Source: Rubripirellula lacrimiformis
Lineage (GTDB): Bacteria > Planctomycetota > Planctomycetia > Pirellulales > Pirellulaceae
Reading direction: 5' to 3'
NCBI RefSeq assembly: GCF_007741535.1
Contig: NZ_CP036525.1
Location: 2,976,001-3,040,000, forward strand
DNA: 64,000 nt
The notes under the pieces are model-generated. The model was not told where the DNA came from, did no database searches, and was given only the letters and a program-made list of their open reading frames with translations. The translations under genes were made by a program, and so were the position numbers. Below, in pieces: positions 55,163 through 63,995 of this stretch (positions are counted from its first letter, which is position 1; each line of letters opens with the position of its first letter).

Positions 55163-56428
55163 TCATCGCACGACGGCCGGCGACCCTAGAACTCGGTAGA
55201 CTTCCGCGGGATCGGTTAACCCAGCCTGGACGCATTGATTGGCACGTTGGTGCAGATCGATCAATCCAGCCTGGTGGGCAGCGTCTCGCATCACCCGCGT
55301 CGACGAACCCGCGGTCAATGCGTCCGCTAGGGCATCGCCCACCGGATCGTTTCCGTCGAACCGTACGCAGTTGGCGATCGCGATCTGGCCGCGGTAGCCA
55401 GTGCCCAGGCAATTTTCGCAGACCGCAGCGTCGACTTTTGATGGGGCGTTCAATGACGTCGCGGTCGCAGCCGTGTCGTCCGGTGGGGTGAGTGCGGTTG
55501 GTGTGTCATTGGGGGGCGCACAATCACTGCATCGGCGCCGCAGCAACCTCTGCGTGACGATGGCGCGGATGCCGCTGCGAACGATGTACGCCGGGATGCC
55601 AAACTGAACCAAACGCCGCAGTGATGCAGCCACGTCGGTTGCATGCAGCGACGAAAAAACCAGATGCCCGGTCAGCGACGTCTGCAGAGCCGCTTCGGCA
55701 GTTTCTGGGTCTCGGATCTCGCTGACCAACAGCACCTCGCTGTCCTGGCGGACGGCGCTTCGCAGCGCCTTGGCCAAAGTCATGCCGGCCGAAGGATCCA
55801 GTTCGCTTTGGCTGATGTCCGCAATGATCGATTCCACCGGATCTTCGATCGTGACCACGCTTCGGCGTGGCGCACTGGACGCGATCAAACGTAGCATCGC
55901 GTATAGGGTCGTCGTCTTGCCACTGCCCGCTGGACCCGACAACAAGATGGCACCGTCGGTTTGTCGGCATAGATCGGTTAGATTCGCGGCAACATCATCC
56001 GCCAACCCCAACGAAGGCAACCGATCATAAGCGTTGCTTTTTCGTAGCAACCGAATGGTGGCACGGGGCCCATGGATGGTGGGATAGATGCCCAGCCGGA
56101 TCGACGCACGATCGTCCGGCGCCGTGGATTCTAAACGCAGTCGCCCTTCCATCGGTTGACCACTGCGATACGTCGGCAGACCGGCCATCACCATCAACCG
56201 CTTCACCGGGTCGCTATCGCCTCCCGATCGGATCGGTTCAGCCGCGGACAGCACTCCATCGATTCGAAACATCACATCCCAGCCTTCGGCGCGAGGCTGG
56301 ATGTGGACGTCGGATGCGTCGCTAGCGACCGCCGCCACGATCAATTTATCGACCACGTCGATTGCGTAGTTAGGACTGCGAGGGTCTAAGTGATCGACCG
56401 AAAAAGGAGACAATGAATCGGTTGGCAT
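55163..56428 (-). CDS. Short GspE/PilB-type secretion ATPase
   Basis: A protein of about 421 residues. The type II secretion/type IV pilus ATPase motifs are present: Walker A GPAGSGKTTTLY (about 165-176), Asp box TIEDPVE, Walker B VLLVSEIRDPETAEAA, and His box TGHLVFSSLHATD. A four-cysteine metal-binding loop is intact (CSDC at about 300-303, CENC at about 337-340), with an unusual Pro/Thr/Ala-rich stretch between the pairs. It lacks the long N-terminal GspE domain, having only about 20 residues before VVDKLIVAAVASDASDVHIQP. It therefore resembles stand-alone PulE-type ATPases. The second of two adjacent ATGs (56428) is better spaced from GAGG. No pilus or secretion gene is adjacent, so its machine is unknown. 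A prepilin-like gene lies 6 kb away. Confidence 0.88.
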   Translation of the reverse strand: MPTDSLSPFSVDHLDPRSPNYAIDVVDKLIVAAVASDASDVHIQPRAEGWDVMFRIDGVLSAAEPIRSGGDSDPVKRLMVMAGLPTYRSGQPMEGRLRLESTAPDDRASIRLGIYPTIHGPRATIRLLRKSNAYDRLPSLGLADDVAANLTDLCRQTDGAILLSGPAGSGKTTTLYAMLRLIASSAPRRSVVTIEDPVESIIADISQSELDPSAGMTLAKALRSAVRQDSEVLLVSEIRDPETAEAALQTSLTGHLVFSSLHATDVAASLRRLVQFGIPAYIVRSGIRAIVTQRLLRRRCSDCAPPNDTPTALTPPDDTAATATSLNAPSKVDAAVCENCLGTGYRGQIAIANCVRFDGNDPVGDALADALTAGSSTRVMRDAAHQAGLIDLHQRANQCVQAGLTDPAEVYRVLGSPAVVR

Positions 56429-56590
56429 CATGGACCTCGGCGGATTGCATCAAACGATCAGGCAACCTTTGCACTGACATCGCGTGAACCGATTCATTCT
56501 ATCGCTTGCCCAGGTCCGCATGGGCGATGGTGCGCCGTTCGGCACTTCCCCGCTGCAACCCCCGCAGGTCCGGTCCGCGATCGGCGGATG

Positions 56591-56654
56591 GAACGATGGG
56601 CGCATGGAACGATGGGCGCATGGAACGATGGGCGCATGGAACGATGGGCGCATG
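56591..56654. repeat. Perfect 16-bp tandem repeat, four copies
   Basis: GAACGATGGGCGCATG is repeated four times without a mismatch (56591-56606, 56607-56622, 56623-56638, 56639-56654). It lies in the gene-free stretch 56429-56824, between the 5' end of the GspE-like gene and the 3' end of the small LTxxQ-like gene. No gene is credible in that stretch. A short inverted repeat (56661-56684, CGCCG/CGGCG arms) follows. Confidence 0.9.
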
Positions 56655-56824
56655 CAAAACGCCGACTTCCAAGGAAGCCGGCGCTTGCGATAGGTTCGAA
56701 TCAACATCGTGTCGGTTGATCGTTCATGACGATCGGTATCACGCGTCAATTGTACTTCAATCCATTCCCTTCGATCAGATTCCAATATCGGGGACTCAGG
56801 ATGCCAACACGCGGTGGCAATTCA

Positions 56825-57364
56825 CTAGGCTGCGTCTTTGTTACGCTTTCCCTTGCCCTTGCCTTTTCCTTTGCCCTGTTGGTTCCCCTCTTTGGTCAAT
56901 CGCACCAAATTCTTGGGCAGTTTTTCTTTTTGCTCGTCCGTCAAAAGTGCGATTGCGCTCTTTTGAAATTTGTTGCGAGCTTCATTCATCTTTGCGATCG
57001 CGGCAAGATTGGCTTCGGAAAGTCCGGATGCTTCGGCAACAGCAGTGGCAAGCTCTTTGCCTTTCTTGCCCGAATCTTTCAGCGATTTCATCGCTTCCAT
57101 TCGCTTTTTCATGATCGCCGGGGTCAAACCCGTCTCTTCACGAATCGACTTCATCGATGCGTCGGCTGCTTTCCCCAGGGTCTGAATCTTTTCAGTTTGT
57201 TCGGCCGTCAAGCCAACCGGTTCAAGCACCTTGATCAGTTGAGTGGCGGCATTTCGTTGGGCACCAGCCTTGCCCTTCCTCTTGCCCTTTTCGCCTTCTT
57301 GGGCAACTGCGGGGAAAGCAACCAATGTGACTAGCAGCGCAACACCGAGCAACTTCGAACTCAT
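56825..57364 (-). CDS. Small exported Lys-rich protein with LTxxQ-type motifs
   Basis: A protein of 179 residues with a clear signal peptide (MSSKLLGVALLVTLVAFPAVAQEG, likely cut after AVA). The mature part is helical and very rich in Lys and Ala. It contains LTAEQTEKIQTLGK and LLTDEQKEKLPK, resembling the LTxxQ motif of Spy/CpxP periplasmic proteins, and a Gly-Lys repeat tail (GKGKGKGKGKRNK). Planctomycetes have many such small proteins of unknown role. A chaperone or metal-sensing role is only suggested by the motif. ATG 57364 is chosen because the signal peptide begins there. The Lys-rich ends could bind polyanions. Confidence 0.75.
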   Translation of the reverse strand: MSSKLLGVALLVTLVAFPAVAQEGEKGKRKGKAGAQRNAATQLIKVLEPVGLTAEQTEKIQTLGKAADASMKSIREETGLTPAIMKKRMEAMKSLKDSGKKGKELATAVAEASGLSEANLAAIAKMNEARNKFQKSAIALLTDEQKEKLPKNLVRLTKEGNQQGKGKGKGKGKRNKDAA

Positions 57365-57576
57365 AGGAAGGACTCTCAAGAAAATGGTGACGCTCGCCCT
57401 TGGTATACAGGACGAGACCGGTACGGGGCCGCCTGCTACCCAGCGTCGGCGGCCTAAGAATTCACCCGAAAAGAACAGAACGCCTGACAGGTGAACTCAC
57501 CCCATTGTAACCCTGTGCGGTGACGCAAGGTTTCGCCAGAAAGGCCTAAGCTGCGGAAAATATGGCGCCGATTCGA

Positions 57577-58332
57577 TCAGGTCAAGGTTTGCCCACCGTC
57601 CACGCTCAGGATTTGCCCGGTCGCCATTTTGGTTCCGATCGCAAAGAAAACGACCGCGTCCGCGATGTCCGATGGGTCGGACGCCTTGGGGATCGGATAG
57701 TCGGCGACCATCGCATTCAAATCCCAGTCCGGATTCCCCTCCAAGATCCACCGACTGTTGATGGGGCCGGGACAGACCGCGTTCACACGAACGTTGGGCG
57801 CCATCACTCGTGCCAGCGACTTGGTCATCGTATTCAAGCCGCCTTTGGTGGCACAGTATCCGATCGACGAACCGGAACCCGTCAGCGCGGCGACCGAGCT
57901 GACGTTCACCACGGATCCACCATCGCCCTGTTTCAACAAATTCGCGGCGGCTCGGGTGACGAAAAATGGTCCCTTCAAATTGACGCCAAGCATGCGGTCC
58001 CACATCGCTTCGGTCAGCCCATCAAGATCCCCGTGGTCTACAAAGCTGGTGGTGGCCGCGTTGTTGACGACCACGTCCAGACGGCTGAAACGCACTTGGA
58101 TCGTGGCGATCATCGCGCACACTTCGGTGTCGACCGAAACGTCGCACTTCACCGCGATGGCATCAACGCCAAGCTGGACTGCATCAGCCACCGTTTGGTC
58201 GGCATCTTTTCCGCTACGCGAATAGTTGACAACGACGTTGTATCCGCGGTCGGCAAACTGCAGCACGCATGCGCGGCCGACGCCGGTTCCGCCTCCGGTG
58301 ACCAATGCAACCGGGCGATCAGAGTGATTCAT
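57577..58332 (-). CDS. Short-chain dehydrogenase/reductase (FabG-like)
   Basis: A protein of 251 residues, normal for classical SDRs. It has the NAD(P)-binding TGGGTGVGRA near the N-terminus, VVNNAATT (NNAG-type motif), catalytic Ser in VNVSSVAAL, Tyr and Lys in YCATKGG, and the PGPINS segment after it. VVVNYSRS after the first strand suggests NADPH preference (Arg/Ser), as in FabG. The C-terminus SVDGGQTLT is typical. The ATG at 58332 is preferred over an in-frame extension. It lies downstream of birA on the same strand (108-bp gap). The substrate is unknown; a 3-oxoacyl or sugar-alcohol reductase is likely. Confidence 0.9.
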   Translation of the reverse strand: MNHSDRPVALVTGGGTGVGRACVLQFADRGYNVVVNYSRSGKDADQTVADAVQLGVDAIAVKCDVSVDTEVCAMIATIQVRFSRLDVVVNNAATTSFVDHGDLDGLTEAMWDRMLGVNLKGPFFVTRAAANLLKQGDGGSVVNVSSVAALTGSGSSIGYCATKGGLNTMTKSLARVMAPNVRVNAVCPGPINSRWILEGNPDWDLNAMVADYPIPKASDPSDIADAVVFFAIGTKMATGQILSVDGGQTLT

Positions 58333-58440
58333 AGTTCGTATTTTGATGGTGGAGCGAATCGGGAACAATCAAGACAGCAGTCTAACAAAACGAATCCGCG
58401 GTTCCTGCCCGCAGGTGGTGTCTGCGAATGACTGGGACGA

Positions 58441-59286
58441 TCAATTCTGGATGCGCAGCAATCGAGCTTCCCCCGACTGGATGCGACGAAGTTCTCCGTT
58501 GACCTCGACCAACAAACTTCCGTCGGAATCAATCCCGACGCACTGACCGATCGATCGTTGGCCGCCATCATCGAACGAAATCGATTTGCCAGACAGAACA
58601 CAGCGACTGCGGAACTCGTCGACGACGGTGACGGAATCGTCGGCCAGCATGCCGATGGTGTCCAGAATTCCGGCGACGATCGGTTGCAGCAGATCGTAGC
58701 GGCTGATTCGGCGCCCAGCGATCTTTGCGACGGACGTCGTCGGTTGGGCGCCGCTTTGCAGGGATAGGTCCGGTGCGGTTTCAATGTTCAGCCCGACACC
58801 GATCACCACGAAGTCCAACGACGCCGAAGCTTCTAACAGAACGCCTGCTAACTTGCCGCCCGCACACCGAACATCGTTGGGCCATTTCAGGGATACCTTC
58901 ACCGGTGCCAATTCAAACTCGATCACGCGAGCGATACCGACACCCACAGCCAGGGGAATCAAACGCGACTGAGGATTTGTTCCAGGTTCCCAAGGCAGCA
59001 AAATCGACAGCGTCATTGACGAACAATCGCTTTGCCATGTTCGACCATGGCGTCCACGTCCCGCGGTTTGAAGGTCGGCTAAGAACAGACGCGGCGTGAT
59101 TGGGGGGGCCAAACCCGGTTCGCGGATTGCTTGCAGGGCGATCGAGTTCGTCGATGAGGTCTGTTCGGCGTGCCAGGCGGATCCCAATGTGCCGTCATGC
59201 AACATCGCTTCGATGCTGCGTGTTGCTGATGAATCGACATCACCTAGCGTCGTCAATCTGTCCTGGTCCGATGGAAAGTCGCTCAT
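58441..59286 (-). CDS. birA: Biotin--[acetyl-CoA carboxylase] ligase
   Basis: Activates biotin with ATP and transfers it to a lysine of acetyl-CoA carboxylase. A protein of 281 residues, with GRGRHGRTW (biotinoyl-AMP loop), SLKWPNDV, GGKLAGVLLE and GVGLNIE, all hallmark segments. There is no N-terminal helix-turn-helix, so it is the non-repressor (class I) type. The C-terminal SH3-like domain is present (CVGIDSDGSLLVEVNGELRRIQSGEARLLR). The start at 59286 (MSDFPSDQ) follows the small acidic membrane protein gene by 13 bp, so the two are probably one operon. Confidence 0.92.
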   Translation of the reverse strand: MSDFPSDQDRLTTLGDVDSSATRSIEAMLHDGTLGSAWHAEQTSSTNSIALQAIREPGLAPPITPRLFLADLQTAGRGRHGRTWQSDCSSMTLSILLPWEPGTNPQSRLIPLAVGVGIARVIEFELAPVKVSLKWPNDVRCAGGKLAGVLLEASASLDFVVIGVGLNIETAPDLSLQSGAQPTTSVAKIAGRRISRYDLLQPIVAGILDTIGMLADDSVTVVDEFRSRCVLSGKSISFDDGGQRSIGQCVGIDSDGSLLVEVNGELRRIQSGEARLLRIQN

Positions 59287-59299
59287 CAAAAGTTGCTCT

Positions 59300-59500
59300 T
59301 TACAAGGCTGCGATTTGCAACAGCAATCCGCCGATGAACACCACCAATAGGACGACAGCGACCAGCCGCCACAGTGGCTTGGTTTCCGTATTGGTGACCC
59401 CTGTCCCAAAGTTGTCCTCGACGAAACTTTCGTAATCAAAGTCGTCGTCGTCGTCCGACTGGTCGTCGAAATCGGAATCGTATTCGTCGTCATCGTTCAT
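59300..59500 (-). CDS. Tiny acidic single-pass membrane protein
   Basis: A protein of 66 residues. The first half is extremely acidic (MNDDDEYDSDFDDQSDDDDDFDY). The C-terminal part is one hydrophobic helix (LVAVVLLVVFIGGLLLQIAAL) preceded by KPLWR, giving a tail-anchored layout with the acidic part probably cytoplasmic. I do not recognise a family. It ends 13 bp before the birA start on the same strand, so it is likely co-transcribed. A longer reading to 59542 has no added support. Confidence 0.65.
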   Translation of the reverse strand: MNDDDEYDSDFDDQSDDDDDFDYESFVEDNFGTGVTNTETKPLWRLVAVVLLVVFIGGLLLQIAAL

Positions 59501-60049
59501 AAGGTCGATGATACCCGTCGGCCCGACCGCTGCTAGTCCCAAAGAATCAAGGTCAAACGGGGGCGAATTTCAGGGCAAAACAATCCTCTGGGTTCCACGG
59601 GGTTTCATGCCGATACGCTGGGATCGAAAAAGTTCTCACTACAAGACCGAAACGGCCTCGCAATCACTTTGCTTTGCCCGTTACAAGGGAAATCGAAAGT
59701 GATCGACCCATCCGCGTCGCCGAATGATTCGGTTCGACGGACTCGGTGGACCGCTTTCTTGCTGCATCCCGACGACGCGAATCCCATCTCGCATCGAACC
59801 TGTTTGGGTCTGATGCGATCGGACCGCGATGCTATCCCGATGTGAAGCACCTTCCCGTGCTTTCCGGCGGGCCGGTTGGTTCGTCGGTGGTGGTTTCGGA
59901 CCCAACTGTGAAACCCCCGTCGCAGCAAACTTGAGTTGAATTTGAACATTTGGCTCAACCTTCCTAACCCGCAAAGTCGATACATCCACTGAAGCCTGTC
60001 CTTCAACCTGTCCATCTTCATGCTTCCGATTTTGACGAGCCGACCAACG
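59501..60049. other. Divergent intergenic region with no recognised feature
   Basis: About 550 bp between the minus-strand acidic membrane gene and the plus-strand small gene before parA. Promoters for both directions must lie here, but I see no convincing -35/-10 pair, repeat or RNA gene. Open frames on the minus strand have no family features and are poor in residues typical of real proteins. Confidence 0.5.
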
Positions 60050-60310
60050 ATGTCGAACCCCGCCTTGCGACTGTTTCCCACCAATCATTCCAGCGACCGC
60101 CGCGAGCGAGAGCTTGATCGAATTGCTGGGACTGCCGATGCCAAGACGGTTGTGATCCCGCTAGGGAAAATGGTTCCGCTGTTGTTGGAAGCAGCAGCGG
60201 ACGATTTAGCCTGGCTAAACGATTTCGCAAACGATTCGGTCCGCATTGATGTCGACCTGTACGACGTCCTGCTGGCCTACAAACAAATGCGACAGTCGGC
60301 TGCTGCCTGA
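60050..60310 (+). CDS. Small uncharacterised protein upstream of parA
   Basis: A protein of 86 residues from ATG 60050; an in-frame ATG at 60020 is an alternative. The sequence is soluble and helical in appearance: TVVIPLGKMVPLLLEAAADDLAWLNDFANDSVRIDVDLYDVLLAYKQMRQ. I do not recognise a family. It precedes the ParA gene by 80 bp on the same strand. This placement suggests it may be a partner or be regulated with it, perhaps replacing the missing ParB-like partner, but that is inference. Confidence 0.6.
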   Translation: MSNPALRLFPTNHSSDRRERELDRIAGTADAKTVVIPLGKMVPLLLEAAADDLAWLNDFANDSVRIDVDLYDVLLAYKQMRQSAAA

Positions 60311-60390
60311 ACAAACCATTCGCGATGCGATTCGCCTGACGCGACGCCATCGTTGAACTAAAAACTGAACGCAAATACAAAGGACTGAAG

Positions 60391-61215
60391 ATGCGATCGA
60401 TTGCTGTGATCAACCAAAAGGGTGGCGTCGGAAAGACGACCAGTTCAGTAAACTTGGCGGCCGCACTTGCCATGGCGGGACGCAAGGTATGCGTGATGGA
60501 CCTGGATCCCCAAGCCCACGCATCGCTTCACCTCGGCATCACTGCCGTCGACGGCGAGCCCAGCATGTACGAAGTCCTGTGCGGCGAAGCTTCGCTGTCA
60601 CAAGCCAGACGTCAAGTCAACGAAAACCTGTCGGTGGTCCCAGCCAACTTGGACTTGGCGGCTGCAGAATTGGAACTCGCTGGCGAAGTCGGTCGCGAAA
60701 TGATTCTGCGCGACAAGATGGAAGACGACGACGAAAAGTTCGACTACATCATTTTGGATTGCCCGCCCAGCTTGGGCGTTTTGACCGTGAATGCATTGGT
60801 CGCCGTGGGCGAAGTTTTCTTGCCCCTGCAGCCACACTTCTTGGCACTCCACGGCCTTAGCAAGCTGTTGCGCACCATCGAAGTCGTGTCACGACGTCTG
60901 AACAGCGGTCTGCGTTTGTCGGGCGTCATGCTGTGCATGTACGATTCGAACACGCGTTTGGCCGCCGAAGTCAGCAATGACATCGAAGAATTCTTTCAAG
61001 CAAGCCAATGCAGTCGAGAATTCTTTCGGGGGGCAAAGTTCTTTGACACTCGCGTCCGACGCAATATCCGCTTGGCCGAAGCGCCTAGTTTCGGGCAGTC
61101 GATCTTTCAATACTCGGCGGAAAGCAATGGTGCCGCCGATTACCAGTCGCTGGCCGACGAAGTCATCGCTCAAGAAAAATCGCGGATCGTCGGTCCGATC
61201 CGAATGGCTGCCTAG
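60391..61215 (+). CDS. parA: ParA/Soj-family partition ATPase
   Basis: A protein of 274 residues with the deviant Walker [10 protein letters not shown] (residues 10-18, including the signature Lys10), DLDPQAHAS and DCPPSLG, typical of ParA/MinD-type ATPases that form ATP-dependent dimers on DNA or membranes. There is no N-terminal DNA-binding helix-turn-helix, so it is the small Soj-like class. AAAGGA lies 7-12 bases upstream of the ATG. No parB or parS-like site is seen nearby. Chromosome segregation is one option. Positioning of another cargo, as with orphan ParA proteins, is equally possible. Confidence 0.9.
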   Translation: MRSIAVINQKGGVGKTTSSVNLAAALAMAGRKVCVMDLDPQAHASLHLGITAVDGEPSMYEVLCGEASLSQARRQVNENLSVVPANLDLAAAELELAGEVGREMILRDKMEDDDEKFDYIILDCPPSLGVLTVNALVAVGEVFLPLQPHFLALHGLSKLLRTIEVVSRRLNSGLRLSGVMLCMYDSNTRLAAEVSNDIEEFFQASQCSREFFRGAKFFDTRVRRNIRLAEAPSFGQSIFQYSAESNGAADYQSLADEVIAQEKSRIVGPIRMAA

Positions 61216-61332
61216 TTGCAGGTCTGCGGTTCGATTGACGTCGATGTATTGTTCCGTCGAGAAACTTGCCGTCGGCAAAAACTTGCCGTGATCAATCCGG
61301 TCCGTGATGGTCCCGACAAGACACGCGCAAGA

Positions 61333-62016
61333 CTAGATCGTTTTGGTCAAGGACACCTGTAATTTGCATTGGCCCGGATCGACCGTTTCACCGCGGCGGT
61401 ACTTGGTCAGCAGCCGACGAGATTCTTCGGCCAGCATCCGGCGGACTTCCCGTCGCTTGCCTTTGACGCGTGGGATTGCCATGTGATCGTAGGCGGTGGT
61501 CTGGTGTCGCATCCACGCGATCACCGCGGATTCCGCTCGACGTTCAATGGGAATGCGCTGGGTTCGCGCGACCGTCCCGCTGCCAACCGGTGTCGCGTGC
61601 TGCGTCACCGCGGTGGCGAACCGGACGGCCAGATCCCGATGCTGTGGGGCGAAGTTCAAAAACGCGACGACCGCGCCCAAGAAGTCTTCGACATATTCGG
61701 CCTGCTTCTTGTCTCGCCGCGCCGCATCGGCCACTTTGCGTTTGGCGTAGGCGTCCGTGGAACGCTCGACGTCCAGCTTTGCTTTGGCTGCCGCAATGGT
61801 TTTGCCATCGGCCCAAACGCCTTGCGAAAACGTTCGCCGCCCTTTTTTTTCTTTGACCGTGTACGTCGGTCCCGCCGCTTTGACCCGGCGCGTCAGTCCG
61901 GCGTCGCCGGGCGGCAGCAGTTCCCACCCGCCTGGCACTTGGACCACGGTTCCGTCCGGCATCGTCACGCTGCGTTCGTTCGGACCGGGGGCTACATCCT
62001 TGCTTTGATTCGTCAT
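61333..62016 (-). CDS. DUF2293 domain-containing protein
   Basis: A protein of 227 residues. The N-terminal part is a short Gly/Pro-rich stretch followed by a Lys/Arg-rich helical segment (AKAKLDVERSTDAYAKRKVADAARRDKKQAEYVEDFL). The C-terminal half has RIPIERRAESAVIAWMRHQTTAYDHMAIPRVKGKRREVRRMLAEESRRLL, which I recognise as the DUF2293 pattern (AVIAWMRHQTTAYD). Function is unknown for this family; the basic, helical character suggests nucleic acid contact. It is convergent with parA. Start at the ATG ending at 62016. Confidence 0.8.
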   Translation of the reverse strand: MTNQSKDVAPGPNERSVTMPDGTVVQVPGGWELLPPGDAGLTRRVKAAGPTYTVKEKKGRRTFSQGVWADGKTIAAAKAKLDVERSTDAYAKRKVADAARRDKKQAEYVEDFLGAVVAFLNFAPQHRDLAVRFATAVTQHATPVGSGTVARTQRIPIERRAESAVIAWMRHQTTAYDHMAIPRVKGKRREVRRMLAEESRRLLTKYRRGETVDPGQCKLQVSLTKTI

Positions 62017-62185
62017 GGAATCGTCTCGTCGGGGTGGGAACAGTTTTGGCGCAACGGCGAGCCGTCAACTTGCAATTGATCCGTACCCTCGTCAATCCCC
62101 ACCCTCGTCTATCTTCAACCAACCTCTCGGCGGACTCGTTCTTTACGCACGATCCGAACCACAGGACGTGCATTCATTGGGACCG

Positions 62186-63739
62186 TTAGGGTTGCCCGTG
62201 ATCCCATTGATTGGCCACCAACTCACTGCTGGCCCGAGTCCCCATGGCTCCCCAAACTCCGTACGGGCTGGGGCTTCCCGGCGGCGTTGGCCCAGCCAAA
62301 AAGACCGTCGAAGAATCGTGGTCGCCCGCGTCGACGCTATCGGACACAAACGTGACCGCCCCGTCCGCCATGCCGACGTGAACGCCGCTTTGATGTCGAC
62401 TGCTGGGCGGCAAGACCCCCGTGCTGTCGTCCCGGTCTTCACGAAGCACCAACGGTTGATTGGGAGGCAGGATGGTGTTGAAAGCTGTGTAAAGAGGCAT
62501 GCCATCGGCCCATCGCAATCCACGGCGCGCACTGGGGATGGCGACAATCCCAGGGTTGGAAACCGCCATCGACCAGAACTCGGGACGATCGGGATCGATC
62601 AATACCGTTTGGAATATCCAACCAGGGTCTTTCAACAGCACATCCTTGGCTGCCATCTCTTTCTTCGATGCGACGACGGTGGAGCCTTTTCCCGCTATTT
62701 CATATCCGGCGGAAACGACGGCCGGCAGGGTCCGAGTGCTGGAATCGCCTAAGTCGGTTGCGATTTCCCCCATCATGATCGTATGGCTGCGGCCATCGGT
62801 GATGTCCGAAAAACGGACGGTCGTTCGCGGGACAAAGACGCCTCGCATGGCCGCATTGCATCGCTTGGCAAGCTCATCATCGATCACAAACGTTCCGCCC
62901 ACGTCTTTCATCGGTCCGCTGTTGGCGCAATCGATCCCGTCGCCGATGCAGACCGCATAGTTGGATCGCCCCATGCCAGGTCGACCGAATCCTGGGTCGC
63001 TAGGGCAACGATAGACGGCGACTTCGTGATACCACAATTCATAGTCCGCGGATGTGGATGGGCCGCCGGCCGGCCACATGTCTGGTGGCGTGGATGAATC
63101 GGCTCCGTCTGAATTCTCGCCATCGGATGATTCGTTTTCGAACGCCAGCTCGTCTTCATAGGGCATGCCGTAATATTGGCTCGATAGCTGATCGGCGCGA
63201 TACCAGTCGCGTGAGCGAGGTTGGTGGAGGTCATTCCAGAGTGCGTCGTTACTAAGAAAAGGAAGCAACGCGACCAACGTGCTGAGTCGACGATCGTTGT
63301 CCCGATTGGCAACCGTGCTGCCGTCGGTTCCCGCAAGCTGGGTGGGCAGTTGTTTGAAAGCGTCGTGGTAACCCGATACGCCGAGACCGACCTGCATCAG
63401 ATTGTTCGCACAACTGGTGCGTCGCGCGGCTTCGCGAGCCGACTGAACGGCAGGCAGCAGCAACCCCACCAAAACTCCTATGATCGCCACCACGGCCAGC
63501 AATTCGACCATCGTGAATCCACCGCCACGAATGCGACCACAGGGATTTGTACCGCGAATGCCATCGGGGCGACGCATGCAATGGTTGCCCATGCAGTGGT
63601 TGCCCATGCAGTGGTTGGTGGACCACTGCGGTGACGGGCCCAGATCCGTGCGGTGCAAATCATCACCGATCGAATGGTTGCGCCGCGACCGGTTTCGTCT
63701 CTGGCTCGACGTCACTGATAAAGATCGAAACATTGTCAT
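62186..63739 (-). CDS. DUF1559 prepilin-like protein
   Basis: A DUF1559-type protein of up to 517 residues. A type IV pilin-like N-methylation segment ([36 protein letters not shown]) starts about 72 residues in. Cleavage would be between Gly and Phe, leaving Glu at position 5. The end has the family [22 protein letters not shown]. Such proteins are very numerous in planctomycetes and are probably pseudopilin-like surface proteins. The leader is odd: it is long and contains a coding repeat (NHCMG), so the true start may be ATG 63577 (MRRPDGIRG), giving a normal short leader of about 18 residues. ATG 63733 or 63739 have GGGG nearby. Confidence 0.85.
   Translation of the reverse strand: MTMFRSLSVTSSQRRNRSRRNHSIGDDLHRTDLGPSPQWSTNHCMGNHCMGNHCMRRPDGIRGTNPCGRIRGGGFTMVELLAVVAIIGVLVGLLLPAVQSAREAARRTSCANNLMQVGLGVSGYHDAFKQLPTQLAGTDGSTVANRDNDRRLSTLVALLPFLSNDALWNDLHQPRSRDWYRADQLSSQYYGMPYEDELAFENESSDGENSDGADSSTPPDMWPAGGPSTSADYELWYHEVAVYRCPSDPGFGRPGMGRSNYAVCIGDGIDCANSGPMKDVGGTFVIDDELAKRCNAAMRGVFVPRTTVRFSDITDGRSHTIMMGEIATDLGDSSTRTLPAVVSAGYEIAGKGSTVVASKKEMAAKDVLLKDPGWIFQTVLIDPDRPEFWSMAVSNPGIVAIPSARRGLRWADGMPLYTAFNTILPPNQPLVLREDRDDSTGVLPPSSRHQSGVHVGMADGAVTFVSDSVDAGDHDSSTVFLAGPTPPGSPSPYGVWGAMGTRASSELVANQWDHGQP
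63575..63619. repeat. 15-bp tandem repeat inside the prepilin leader
   Basis: Three 15-bp units (63575-63589, 63590-63604, 63605-63619; CATGCAGTGGTTGCC with minor variants) encode GNHCM repeats on the minus strand. The unit length keeps the reading frame. Each unit contains an ATG, so copy number would change the number of possible start codons. Confidence 0.8.
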
Positions 63740-63847
63740 CCCCGTACCGAAGTTGGAGTTCTCTTGGAAAAGACAGTTTGTCTTGTCGAGAGTCCAGAGT
63801 CAAGTTCGCGTCGACGAAAATGCGGCAGTCCAGGCCGGAACCCTAGC

Positions 63848-63995
63848 CGCCCCGGTGGCGGGCTGCAGCGATGGGTCTGTCTATCGCGGCACCGCGTGCC
63901 TCATCGGGCCGCGCGCCTACTCGCCCCGGTGGCGAGATGCGGCGATGGGGCTGTCTATCGTTTCACCGGGTGCCTCATCGGGCCGCGCGCTTTAG
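63848..63995. repeat. 74-bp direct repeat, two copies
   Basis: The segment 63848-63921 is repeated at 63922-63995 with scattered differences. Both copies begin CGCCCCGGTGGCG and end in a CATCGGGCCGCGCGC block. It is GC-rich and lies at the right edge, upstream of the prepilin-like gene. The array may continue outside the window. Confidence 0.8.

Noticed and set aside
56591-56654. CRISPR array
   Set aside because: The units abut with no spacers and are only 16 bp, so it is a simple tandem repeat.
59605-60084. Minus-strand open frame of 159 residues in the gap before parA
   Set aside because: Basic, no motif, no ribosome site, and it overlaps the start of the better-supported small plus-strand gene.
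60391-61215. Plasmid or integrated element inferred from parA
   Set aside because: Neighbours are chromosomal housekeeping genes, and no rep, integrase or attachment repeats were seen.
63480-63995. Plus-strand open frame of 171 residues at the right edge
   Set aside because: It runs antisense to the prepilin signal segment and then through the 74-bp repeat; the composition is not protein-like.
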